A stretch of DNA of 6,234 nucleotides from DATLYB01 sp964502525 (GTDB lineage Bacteria; Bacteroidota; Bacteroidia; Chitinophagales; CAIOSU01): positions 1 to 6,234 of the forward strand of contig CAZCXH010000218.1 of assembly GCA_964502525.1 (NCBI GenBank), read 5' to 3'. Both the position numbers and the translations under genes were made by a program. The notes beneath the pieces are model-generated. The model did no database searches. It saw only the letters and a list, made by a program, of their open reading frames with translations, and was not told where the DNA came from. Of this stretch, positions 1-5,894 are shown one piece after another; the stretch's first letter is position 1; every line of letters starts with the position of its first letter.

Positions 1-13
1 GTCCCAACAAGCC

Positions 14-27
14 TGCCGTCCGCTTCA
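14..27 (+). repeat. Partial copy of the GCCGTCCGCTTCA hairpin repeat
   Basis: The 14 bases tgccgtccgcttca are identical to 4492-4505, the first half of a hairpin repeat in the convergent spacer. Here the second half has diverged (it continues ccgggcaa instead of gcggacgg), so the fragment can no longer form the full stem. It is probably a decayed or differently ended member of the same dispersed family. Chance similarity is less likely, given 14 identical GC-rich bases in otherwise AT-rich flanks. Confidence 0.45.
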
Positions 28-70
28 CCGGGCAATCACAAAAAAATTAAGACAAGATGATTCAAAGAAA

Positions 71-78
71 TATTTTTG
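71..78 (+). promoter_or_regulatory. Possible Bacteroidota -7 box (TATTTTTG)
   Basis: The octamer fits the Bacteroidota sigma-factor -7 consensus TAnnTTTG. No TTTG-like -33 element is seen 19-21 bases upstream, and the octamer lies almost 290 bases before the kinase start, so this is a weak candidate. An A/T-rich region yields such matches by chance. Confidence 0.15.
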
Positions 79-88
79 TTAACAACCC

Positions 89-113
89 GACTGATTAACC
101 CCTAAAATCAGTC
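89..113. repeat. Hairpin with 8-bp perfect stem
   Basis: Arms gactgatt (89-96) and aatcagtc (106-113) pair perfectly around the 9-base loop aacccctaa. No T-run follows on either strand, so it is not a classic intrinsic terminator. It could be the remains of a terminator for a gene before the window, or a structured part of the kinase leader RNA if transcription starts near 80. Confidence 0.35.
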
Positions 114-174
114 AACCTATTTCAGGACGACTCACCTTGAAAAGCCTGCCGGATGTCATTTAGGTCCATTGTCA

Positions 175-182
175 TAAATTTG
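175..182 (+). promoter_or_regulatory. Possible Bacteroidota -7 box (TAAATTTG)
   Basis: TAAATTTG matches TAnnTTTG, the -7 element recognised by the Bacteroidota primary sigma factor. There is no good -33 TTTG at the expected spacing. If used, it would give a 5' untranslated leader of roughly 175 bases for the kinase mRNA. It is the better placed of the two octamers but remains a pattern match only. Confidence 0.22.
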
Positions 183-363
183 AAAATACAAGTCCTGAAA
201 TCCGGGAAAGCAGAGGAGGGATAGTCCGTCCTGTTTCGATGAAATATTATGAACGGTTTTTTCTTCTTGCTCATATATGGTGAGGGATTAATAGGAGGAG
301 GGATAAGGCGAGGCATTAAAAGGAGCAATTTTTAGAACTGCCCTTGTTTCAATACCGCGATTA

Positions 364-3300
364 ATGAAAAGCGAGGCTTCTTCCGAAAGCGCAATCATCA
401 CGGCTTCAGACTCTGAGGCGTTTTACAAAATCTTGCTGGAAAACTCATTTGACGGGGTAGGCGTGATTGACCTCGATGGCACCGTGCGGTATTATAACCC
501 TGCGGTGAACAGGATTTTGGGATACGACCCGGTTGCAGGCCTCGGGAAAAACTTCTTTGAACTGGTGCATCCTGATGATAAGCACAAATGCCGCGCGGCT
601 ATGGAAAAATTATTGGCGCAGCGCTCCATGCCGGTGACCAACATCGTGCGGTTCCGGCACGAGGATGGAACGTGGAAGCACATGGAAGCCCAGGCTGTCA
701 ACCTGTGCGATGACCCGAAGGTTGCGGGAATCTTAATCAACTTCCGCGAAATCACCGAAAGGCTGCAGGCGCAGCGGTCGCTTGCGGAAAGCGAGGAGCG
801 GTACCGGAGCCTGATCGAGAATTCATTTGACGGCATCACCGTCATCAATTTCGATGGCATCGTTAAATATCACAGCCCATCGCTGCTGTGCATCCTCGGC
901 TATCGTCCGGAGTCGGGAGTGGGGAAATCAATTCTCGATTTGCTTCATCCTGATGATCTGAAAGTTTTCCATGAAGCGCAGAAACACTGGAAAAAATTCA
1001 GGCACGAAACATTCGGAGCTGCCGTCCGAGTCAAGCATAAAAACGGATCGTGGATAGCGCTTGAGATACGTACTATGGACCTCACGGACAAACCGGGCGT
1101 TGAGGGTTATCTTATTAACTACCGCGATATCACTGAGAGCAAACAACTCGAAACTGCTTTGCTGCTAAGCGAGAGCCGGTATAAAAACCTTGCTGCCGCA
1201 TCACCGGTGGGTATTTTCACCACCGACCCGCACGGCAACTGCACTTTTGTCAACGAGCGGTTGTGCGAGATGTCAGGACTGACTTGCAATGAATCCATGG
1301 GAAAGGGATGGTCAAAAAATATTCATCCCGATGATCTTCCTGCGGTTTGGCGGAGCTGGGAGGAAGCTGCTGCAAAGAAGCAGCCGTCACGCAAAGAATA
1401 TCGTCTTTGCACGCCTGACGGGAAAATCACATGGGTGTATTGCCAGGCGGTGCCCGAGCTGGATGCGTCAGGAAATGTGGCTGGCTACATCGGCTCCGTG
1501 ACTGATATTTCGGAGAGGGTGAAAATGGAAAAAGCGATGCATGACAGCGAGGAGCGGTATCGCAACATGGTGGAAAATGCGCAGGAATCTATTTTCGTGA
1601 TTGATGCCGAATCGGAAAAAATTCTCGACTTTAACGAAAATGCCGTAAAACTTTTTGGATATAGCCGCGCTCAATTACTGAAAATGCGCGTCCGGGATCT
1701 TTCACCGGACGTTCAGCCTGACGGGAAAACTTCAGTGGAGAAAGGAGTTGAATACTCAAGAGAAGTGCTGAAGAAAAGGAAGCTTTTCTTTGAATGGGTT
1801 CACCAAAAATCAAACGGGCAAACCTTTCCATCAGAAGTTTATTTGTCGCATTTCCCGCCTTTCGACCGGAAGCTGTTCAGGGGAACGGTTATTGATATTT
1901 CCGCGAAAAAGGAGATTGAGAAAAAACTGCGCGAAAAGAAATTGCAGTATGAGCACCTTGCCACCGTTTCGCCTGTTGGAATTTTCAGGACCGACAAGAA
2001 AGGCAGGACAATTTATGTCAATGACAAGTGGTGCGCAATAACAGGCATCTCCTCATCGCAGGCAGCGGGCGAAGGCTGGATGAAAGCTGTTCATCCGGAT
2101 GACGAATCACGGGTGCGAAAGGAGTGGAGTTCTTCATTAAAACAAAAAAAAATCTCCCGGCTGGAGTTCCGTTTCCTTACTTCAAAGGGAAATGTTCATT
2201 GGGTGATTGGCGAAGCCGTTCCTGATTTTGACGAACATGGAAATTTCCAGGGGTTTGCCGGTTCCATCACTGATATTACGGAGCGCGTGTTAGTGGAACA
2301 GGCGCTTGCAAAAAGCGAGCAGCGCAATACGGTGCTGCTGAACGCCATTCCCGATATGATTTTCCGCCTTTCCAAAAGCGGCACTTTCCTGGATTGCAAG
2401 GTTGCGGCAAACTTCGCGCCCCTGGTTCCTCCGGAAGCCTTCCTGGGAAAAAATTTGAATGAGGTGCTGCCCCCGCCTGTAGCTGCCCTGTGCATGAAAA
2501 ATATCAGTCTGGCATTGCGGACTAATGATATTCAGACATTCAGTTATGCCCTGCCCGAAAGGTCCGGCAATTCAAAACTCAATTATTTTGAGGGGAGGGT
2601 TGTAGCTTATGGCAGCAATGAGGTGCTGGCGCTGATACGCGACATCACGCAGCAAAAAGAAGCTGACGTTTTGCTGAAGGAATCAGAGGAAAAATGGCGT
2701 TCGCTTGTCAAGAACGCTCCGCAATATATAGCAACCATTGATAAAAACAACCGCATCACTTTCATTAATCACCTGCGGGAGATGCAACCGGAATACGTCA
2801 TCGGCAAAAACGTTTTTAACCTGATGCAGCTATCTGACCTCGGCAAAGAAGATTTAGAAAACATTTTAAATGATGCGCGAAAAAACAAAGCAGGCGCGCT
2901 GGAATTTTCAATAGTCAACCCTTTGGGCGAGCGGATGTGGTTCAATGTCAGAGCGGCTCCCGTTACATCAGGTGGAGGGGAAGAAGTGATCATCATGGCG
3001 CTGGATATCACCGATCGTAAAAATGCGGAAGATGAAATCAGGCTGTCCAACGTGAAGCTGAAAGCGCTGTATCAGCGGCTGGAAACCATACGCGAGGAAG
3101 AGAAGAAAAATATCGCGATGGAAATTCATGACGAGCTGGGTCAGGAATTGACGGCCCTCAAGCTGGGAATGTTCTGGCTGCAGCAATACTTTGGCCGCCA
3201 CGAGGAAGAATTTGACATCAGGCTGGTGAGGCAGAAAATCAAATCGCTGATTGAACTCTCCGCTCAAACAATCGGTTCTGCACGCAGGCTGGCGCATCAA

Positions 3301-3729
3301 CTGCGACCGGTGGTGCTGGATAATCTTGGTTTGATTCCCGCCATCGAGTGGCAAGTTGAGCAGGTGAATGAAAGCGGAGACATCACCTGTTCATTCCGAA
3401 CCAACCTCGGAGATGAAAAATTCGTCAAAGAATTTTCAGTGGCGTTATTCCGGCTCATCCAGGAGTCGCTGACAAACATTCTAAAACATTCAAAGGCGAC
3501 AAGAGCTTCGCTTGACCTGCATCTTAAGAAAGGAGACTTGATTCTTAAGATTGAGGACAATGGCGTTGGCATCAGGCAAAGCGATATGAAAAAATCAGAT
3601 ATAATAGGAATTTTCGGAATGAGAGAGCGCGTTCAAAACTGGAACGGCAAATTTGAACTTGCCGGAAAGCCGGCTGAAGGAACCAAGCTGAAGGTGATTT
3701 TTCCAATGAAAAATGTTTTGGATAAATGA
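364..3729 (+). CDS. Seven-PAS-domain hybrid-free sensor histidine kinase (HisKA_3/HATPase_c, NarX/DesK type)
   Basis: This is a 1121-aa cytoplasmic sensor kinase; no signal peptide or membrane helix is visible. Seven PAS units can be traced, each ending in a DIT/DIS/EIT-type motif: about residues 20-135, 146-258, 272-385, 398-511, 528-641, 653-765 and 777-885. Units 1, 2, 3 and 5 carry HPDD, typical of PAS_3-fold units with a PAC tail. A charged helical linker (about 886-915) leads to the HisKA_3 dimerisation domain with phospho-acceptor His922 in EIHDELGQ. This matches the HDxxxQ motif of the NarX/DesK group, in which the Asp and Gln support kinase and phosphatase activity. Then come LRPVVLDNLGL (980-990), the N-box QESLTNILKH (1033-1042), the G1 box EDNGVGI (1064-1070), GIFGMRERV (1082-1090) and EGTKL (1105-1109). 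All catalytic boxes look intact, and there is no receiver domain. The ATG at 364 is the only plausible start after the in-frame TAA at 304; no Shine-Dalgarno precedes it. It overlaps the regulator gene by ATGA. The sensed signal cannot be deduced. Confidence 0.95.
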   Translation: MKSEASSESAIITASDSEAFYKILLENSFDGVGVIDLDGTVRYYNPAVNRILGYDPVAGLGKNFFELVHPDDKHKCRAAMEKLLAQRSMPVTNIVRFRHEDGTWKHMEAQAVNLCDDPKVAGILINFREITERLQAQRSLAESEERYRSLIENSFDGITVINFDGIVKYHSPSLLCILGYRPESGVGKSILDLLHPDDLKVFHEAQKHWKKFRHETFGAAVRVKHKNGSWIALEIRTMDLTDKPGVEGYLINYRDITESKQLETALLLSESRYKNLAAASPVGIFTTDPHGNCTFVNERLCEMSGLTCNESMGKGWSKNIHPDDLPAVWRSWEEAAAKKQPSRKEYRLCTPDGKITWVYCQAVPELDASGNVAGYIGSVTDISERVKMEKAMHDSEERYRNMVENAQESIFVIDAESEKILDFNENAVKLFGYSRAQLLKMRVRDLSPDVQPDGKTSVEKGVEYSREVLKKRKLFFEWVHQKSNGQTFPSEVYLSHFPPFDRKLFRGTVIDISAKKEIEKKLREKKLQYEHLATVSPVGIFRTDKKGRTIYVNDKWCAITGISSSQAAGEGWMKAVHPDDESRVRKEWSSSLKQKKISRLEFRFLTSKGNVHWVIGEAVPDFDEHGNFQGFAGSITDITERVLVEQALAKSEQRNTVLLNAIPDMIFRLSKSGTFLDCKVAANFAPLVPPEAFLGKNLNEVLPPPVAALCMKNISLALRTNDIQTFSYALPERSGNSKLNYFEGRVVAYGSNEVLALIRDITQQKEADVLLKESEEKWRSLVKNAPQYIATIDKNNRITFINHLREMQPEYVIGKNVFNLMQLSDLGKEDLENILNDARKNKAGALEFSIVNPLGERMWFNVRAAPVTSGGGEEVIIMALDITDRKNAEDEIRLSNVKLKALYQRLETIREEEKKNIAMEIHDELGQELTALKLGMFWLQQYFGRHEEEFDIRLVRQKIKSLIELSAQTIGSARRLAHQLRPVVLDNLGLIPAIEWQVEQVNESGDITCSFRTNLGDEKFVKEFSVALFRLIQESLTNILKHSKATRASLDLHLKKGDLILKIEDNGVGIRQSDMKKSDIIGIFGMRERVQNWNGKFELAGKPAEGTKLKVIFPMKNVLDK

Positions 3730-4382
3730 TAAAGATTGCATTGTGCGATGATCATGAAATCGTGCGGAAAGGGCTTTGCCAGTTGTTGCAGGATCAAGCG
3801 GGTTTCGAGGTGGTGGCGGATGTTTCATCGGGCGAGCTGCTGCTGAAGCAGATTCGCAAAGCGAACCCGGACGTTGTCATTCTCGACATCGCCCTGCCTG
3901 GAAGGGGCGGGCTGGAAGTGTTGAAGCAACTGCGAAGCATCTATCCTGATATTAAAGTGCTTGTCCTGAGCATGTTTCCGGAAGATCAGTTTGCGGTGCG
4001 CATGATTAAAGCGGGGGCCTCGGGCTACATCCACAAAGACAGTTCCCCCGAAATTCTTAATGACGCGATAAAAACTATATTCAGCGGGGGCAAATATGTG
4101 AGCAATCACCTGATGTCGCTGCTGTTCAGAGAGGTGGCATCCGGGGAAAAGGATACCCCGCTGCATAAAAATCTTTCCGACCGCGAATTCGAGGTGCTGC
4201 TGCTGCTTGGGCAGGGGAAGAAGGTGAATGACATTGCCCATGGGATGTCGCTCAGCGTCAAAACCATCAGCACTTATAAGAAGCGGATTTTCGAAAAACT
4301 GAATGTGGCAAGTTGGGCGGAAATGACGAGGTACATTGACGAGCATCAGTTGCTCGCGTCAACAGTTCTTTCCGCGCATTAA
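3726..4382 (+). CDS. NarL/LuxR-family DNA-binding response regulator
   Basis: This is a 218-aa two-component regulator of normal length. The receiver domain (about 1-120) has the acidic pair Asp8-Asp9, phospho-acceptor Asp54 in VVILDIALPG, Ser82 in the switch Thr/Ser position, and Lys104 in YIHKD. The LuxR/GerE helix-turn-helix (about 147-207) begins LSDREFEVLLLLGQGK, with recognition helix SVKTISTYKKRIFEKLNV (177-194). The ATG overlaps the kinase stop (ATGA, 3726-3729), so translation is likely coupled; no separate ribosome site is seen. This arrangement and the HisKA_3-NarL pairing make it the probable phospho-transfer partner of the upstream kinase. The last codons (VLSAH and TAA) lie within a 19-bp sequence repeated beyond the spacer at 4704-4722, so the C-terminal tail may have been touched by an insertion event. 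Target genes are unknown. Confidence 0.95.
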   Translation: MIKIALCDDHEIVRKGLCQLLQDQAGFEVVADVSSGELLLKQIRKANPDVVILDIALPGRGGLEVLKQLRSIYPDIKVLVLSMFPEDQFAVRMIKAGASGYIHKDSSPEILNDAIKTIFSGGKYVSNHLMSLLFREVASGEKDTPLHKNLSDREFEVLLLLGQGKKVNDIAHGMSLSVKTISTYKKRIFEKLNVASWAEMTRYIDEHQLLASTVLSAH

Positions 4383-4383
4383 C
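4365..4383 (+). repeat. Left copy of 19-bp direct repeat flanking the convergent spacer element
   Basis: Bases 4365-4383 (gttctttccgcgcattaac) recur at 4704-4722 with one mismatch (C4373 versus A4712). The left copy holds the last codons and the TAA stop of the response regulator. Same orientation, 339-bp offset. It looks like a target-site duplication, although 19 bp is long for one. Other origins are slipped duplication or recombination between gene ends. Confidence 0.75.
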
Positions 4384-4394
4384 CCGCTCGCTTT

Positions 4395-4413
4395 CGCTCG
4401 CCTCTGGCGAGTG
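4395..4413 (+). terminator. Possible terminator hairpin after the response regulator
   Basis: cgctcgcc (4395-4402) pairs with ggcgagtg (4406-4413) around the loop tct, with one G-T pair. It begins 13 bases after the regulator stop and is followed by the moderately T-rich aagttattt rather than a clean T-run, so efficiency is uncertain. It lies within the left outer arm of the larger dyad. Confidence 0.35.
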
Positions 4414-4456
4414 AAGTTATTTAACGTGAGTTATGAATTAAACCAACCTTATTTTG

Positions 4457-4488
4457 ATAGTTTAATAGTTTTATAGTTTTATAGTTTT
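4457..4488. repeat. Four tandem 8-bp units (atagtttt)
   Basis: Units are atagttta (4457-4464) followed by three exact atagtttt copies (4465-4488). The array sits between the outer and middle arms on the left side only. The left gap between arms is 45 bases and the right 21, so the array accounts for the extra length. Probably slippage-prone and variable in copy number between strains. Confidence 0.85.
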
Positions 4489-4513
4489 CATTGCCGTCCG
4501 CTTCAGCGGACGG
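4486..4513. repeat. Left 28-bp arm of a perfect inverted repeat; itself a hairpin
   Basis: This arm is the exact reverse complement of 4598-4625. Inside it, ccgtccgct (4494-4502) pairs with agcggacgg (4505-4513) around a 2-base loop, so it can fold alone or with the distant arm. A 14-base piece is also present at 14-27, which suggests a dispersed REP-like family in this genome. Confidence 0.8.
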
Positions 4514-4537
4514 TTAAAATAGGAAGACTCTCCTTTT

Positions 4538-4576
4538 GGGCTTTAGCCAAAGTATTTCACAATTTGGCTAAAGCCC
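4538..4576. terminator. Central 14-bp stem-loop (gggctttagccaaa)
   Basis: gggctttagccaaa (4538-4551) and tttggctaaagccc (4563-4576) pair perfectly around the 11-base loop gtatttcacaa. It is near the middle of the convergent spacer and reads the same from both sides, so it could stop transcription in both directions. It lacks a long T-run directly after the stem on the plus strand; on the minus strand the sequence after it is aaaagga-like, also not a T-run. It is certain as a structure but uncertain as a terminator. Confidence 0.4.
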
Positions 4577-4597
4577 TCTGGTTACTGATTCAATATC

Positions 4598-4625
4598 CCG
4601 TCCGCTGAAGCGGACGGCAATGAAA
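4598..4625. repeat. Right 28-bp arm of a perfect inverted repeat; itself a hairpin
   Basis: Exact reverse complement of 4486-4513, including the AT-rich outer tail caatgaaa. The 28/28 match contrasts with the decayed outer arms, so the middle pair is either younger or kept identical by conversion or selection. The hairpin is ccgtccgct/agcggacgg with a 2-base loop. Confidence 0.8.
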
Positions 4626-4674
4626 TTCAAGGAATTATTTCTGTGGTAATCCGTAACTCACGTTATTTTACGTG

Positions 4675-4693
4675 CACTCGCGGGACGCGAGCG
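4675..4693 (-). terminator. Possible terminator hairpin after the acyl-CoA dehydrogenase
   Basis: ctcgcg (4677-4682) pairs with cgcgag (4686-4691) around gga, extended by a C-G pair after one mismatch. Reading along the dehydrogenase strand it comes about 25 bases after the stop. No T-run follows (tgcacgtaaaataacg), so the call is weak. It mirrors the hairpin at 4395-4413 on the other side of the spacer. Confidence 0.3.
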
Positions 4694-4703
4694 CAGGCGA
4701 AGG

Positions 4704-4722
4704 GTTCTTTCAGCGCATTAAC
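4704..4722 (+). repeat. Right copy of 19-bp direct repeat flanking the convergent spacer element
   Basis: Bases 4704-4722 repeat 4365-4383 with a single change. This copy covers the stop codon of the acyl-CoA dehydrogenase (4718-4720, minus strand). Its first three bases overlap the outer end of the right palindrome arm, just as the last three bases of the left copy overlap the left arm. Confidence 0.75.
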
Positions 4723-5857
4723 TTAAAACTCCTCTTGAGATCACGATGCGCTGCACCTCGGAGGTGCCCTCGTAAATCTGGGTGATCTTCGCATCGCGCA
4801 TCAGGCGCTCCACGTGATATTCCTTCACATAGCCGTATCCGCCATGCACCTGCACTGCTTCCACGGTTGTTCGCATGGCAGTTTCTGATGCGAAGACTTT
4901 GGCCATTGAGCTGGCAAGCGTGTAATCCTTGTGCCGGTCTTTGAGCCAGGCTGCTTTGTAACACAGGAGGCGAGCGGACTCTATTTCGGTCGCCATATCG
5001 GCCAGCTTGAACTGTATGGCCTGGTGCTGTGAAATCTCTTTGCCGAACGCCTTGCGCTGTTTCGAATACTCCACCGCCAGCTCATAAGCGCCAGCAGCGA
5101 TGCCCAGCGCCTGGGCGGCTATTCCTATCCGCCCACCGGCAAGCGTTTTCATGGCGAATTTGAATCCGAATCCGTCATCACCGATCCTGTTTTCCTTCGG
5201 CACTTTCACATCGTGAAACATCACCGAATGCGTGTCGGAAGCGCGGATGCCGAGCTTGTTTTCCTTGGCTCCCGTGCTGACGCCCTGCCAATCGCGCTCA
5301 ACGATGAATGCATTGATGCCCCGGTGCCCCAGTTCAGCATTGGTCTGCGCCATCACCAGATACACTTTTGCTTTGCCTGCGCTGGTGATCCAGTTCTTGG
5401 TGCCGTTCATTAAATAATAATCGCCTTTGTCAATCGCAGTGGTTTTCTGCGAAGTGGCATCGCTGCCGGCTTCCGGCTCCGACAGGCAGAAGGCGCCTAA
5501 CATTCCGCCTTTCGCAAGGGGGATTAAATATTTCTGTTTCTGCTCTTCGGTTCCAAAAGTTTCAAGCCCCCAGCACACCAGTGAATTATTGACCGACATG
5601 ATCACCGAAACGGAACTGTCAACCTTTGAGATTTCTTCCATCGCTATCACGTAAGAGATGGTGTCCATGCCGCTGCCGCCATATTCCGGGCTGGTCATCA
5701 TTCCGAGAAAACCCAGGTCGGCAAGTTTCTTAACCTGCTCTGCCGGGTAAATCATTTTTTCATCGCGCTCTATGACGCCCGGCAATAACTCATTTCGCGC
5801 AAAATCGCGGGCAGCCTTGCGGATCATCCGGTGTTCTTCTGTAAGCTGGAAATTCAT
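4718..5857 (-). CDS. Acyl-CoA dehydrogenase (short/branched-chain type)
   Basis: A complete 379-aa flavoenzyme that oxidises an acyl-CoA to the trans-2-enoyl-CoA with FAD, passing electrons to electron-transfer flavoprotein. The domain order is normal: helical N-terminal domain (about 1-118), beta middle domain with signature CLSEPEAGSD (124-133) and the flavin-side motif WITS (156-159), and C-terminal helical domain with QRKAFGKEI (267-275) and QVHGGYGY (336-343). Glu363 in IYEGTSEVQR is at the usual catalytic-base position of short-, medium- and 2-methyl-branched-chain enzymes, which argues against the isovaleryl or long-chain types whose base lies elsewhere. Soluble, with no targeting signal. 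The start ATG (5855-5857) begins MNFQLTEEHR, the normal family start; the leader is A/C-rich on this strand with no Shine-Dalgarno. It is convergent with the two-component operon. No ETF or enoyl-CoA hydratase gene is nearby, so the exact substrate cannot be given. Confidence 0.95.
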   Translation of the reverse strand: MNFQLTEEHRMIRKAARDFARNELLPGVIERDEKMIYPAEQVKKLADLGFLGMMTSPEYGGSGMDTISYVIAMEEISKVDSSVSVIMSVNNSLVCWGLETFGTEEQKQKYLIPLAKGGMLGAFCLSEPEAGSDATSQKTTAIDKGDYYLMNGTKNWITSAGKAKVYLVMAQTNAELGHRGINAFIVERDWQGVSTGAKENKLGIRASDTHSVMFHDVKVPKENRIGDDGFGFKFAMKTLAGGRIGIAAQALGIAAGAYELAVEYSKQRKAFGKEISQHQAIQFKLADMATEIESARLLCYKAAWLKDRHKDYTLASSMAKVFASETAMRTTVEAVQVHGGYGYVKEYHVERLMRDAKITQIYEGTSEVQRIVISRGVLS

Positions 5858-5860
5858 TTT

Positions 5861-5884
5861 TGGTTAATTGGTTGTTTGGTTGAT
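5861..5884. repeat. Three imperfect tandem 8-bp units in the dehydrogenase leader
   Basis: tggttaat (5861-5868), tggttgtt (5869-5876) and tggttgat (5877-5884) follow each other directly. On the coding strand this reads as an ACCA-rich, unstructured leader ending 3 bases before the ATG. Such a purine/C leader without a Shine-Dalgarno is common in Bacteroidota. Confidence 0.6.
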
Positions 5885-5894
5885 CAGTATTTAT

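Larger units (their letters stand above)
1..363. other. Non-coding leader upstream of the kinase gene
   Basis: No convincing gene is seen in this stretch. It holds a 14-base fragment of the repeat found at 4486-4513 (positions 14-27), a 10-bp palindrome ttgttaacaa (76-85), a hairpin with 8-bp arms gactgatt/aatcagtc (89-96 and 106-113), two TAnnTTTG octamers (71-78 and 175-182), and a purine-rich run aggaggaggg (291-300) that is not followed by a start codon at ribosome-binding distance. A minus-strand open frame (122-328) exists but has low-complexity, unrecognisable sequence and I do not call it. The kinase reading frame is open upstream only as far as the TAA at 304-306, so the leader cannot encode a much longer N-terminus. 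Confidence 0.6.
4381..4706. mobile_element. MITE-like nested palindromic element between convergent genes
   Basis: A 326-bp dyad-symmetric block with no coding capacity. The outer arms (4381-4440 and 4647-4706) match at about three quarters of positions by hand alignment, with the exact core aacgtgagtta (4423-4433) against taactcacgtt (4654-4664). The middle arms (4486-4513 and 4598-4625) are a perfect 28-bp inverted repeat, and the inner stem (4538-4551 and 4563-4576) is perfect over 14 bp. The tetramer attt directly abuts both core arms (4419-4422 and 4665-4668), so a smaller element bounded by these cores could have inserted inside an older palindrome. Near-perfect symmetry, absence of genes and the flanking 19-bp direct repeat fit a non-autonomous transposable element. 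A large bidirectional terminator structure is the main alternative, and both may be true. Confidence 0.5.

Noticed and set aside
122..328. Minus-strand open frame of 68 codons in the kinase leader
   Set aside because: Proline- and lysine-rich low-complexity start, no recognisable family, no ribosome site, and it lies opposite the probable kinase leader. An internal start at MSKKKK gives only 50 residues, still without support.
492..860. 122-codon minus-strand frame opposite PAS1-PAS2
   Set aside because: Fully inside the kinase gene, with no domain and Ser/Cys-rich sequence typical of an antisense shadow.
3825..4346. 173-codon minus-strand frame opposite the response regulator
   Set aside because: It is the shadow of a well-supported receiver/LuxR gene. 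The sequence is rich in His, Gln and Arg with no domain, as expected from antisense reading of codon-biased DNA.
364..4382. Kinase and regulator as a chemoreceptor or phage-defence system
   Set aside because: All recognisable domains are PAS, HisKA_3, HATPase_c, receiver and LuxR-HTH. There is no methyl-accepting, nuclease, NTPase or toxin domain in the window.
4383..4717. CRISPR array or small RNA gene in the repeat-rich spacer
   Set aside because: The repeats are inverted and nested, not regularly spaced direct repeats with unique spacers; no cas genes are present. An RNA gene cannot be claimed without promoter or expression evidence.
4710..4964. 84-codon minus-strand frame overlapping the dehydrogenase C-terminus in another frame
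   Set aside because: The overlapping frame encodes the conserved YEGT/QVHGG region of the acyl-CoA dehydrogenase, so this one is a shadow, not a sign of a frameshift.
4718..5857. Acyl-CoA dehydrogenase as a pseudogene because its end overlaps the direct repeat
   Set aside because: The frame is complete over 379 residues, the catalytic Glu363 and both family signatures are present, and the C-terminus EVQRIVISRGVLS is normal.
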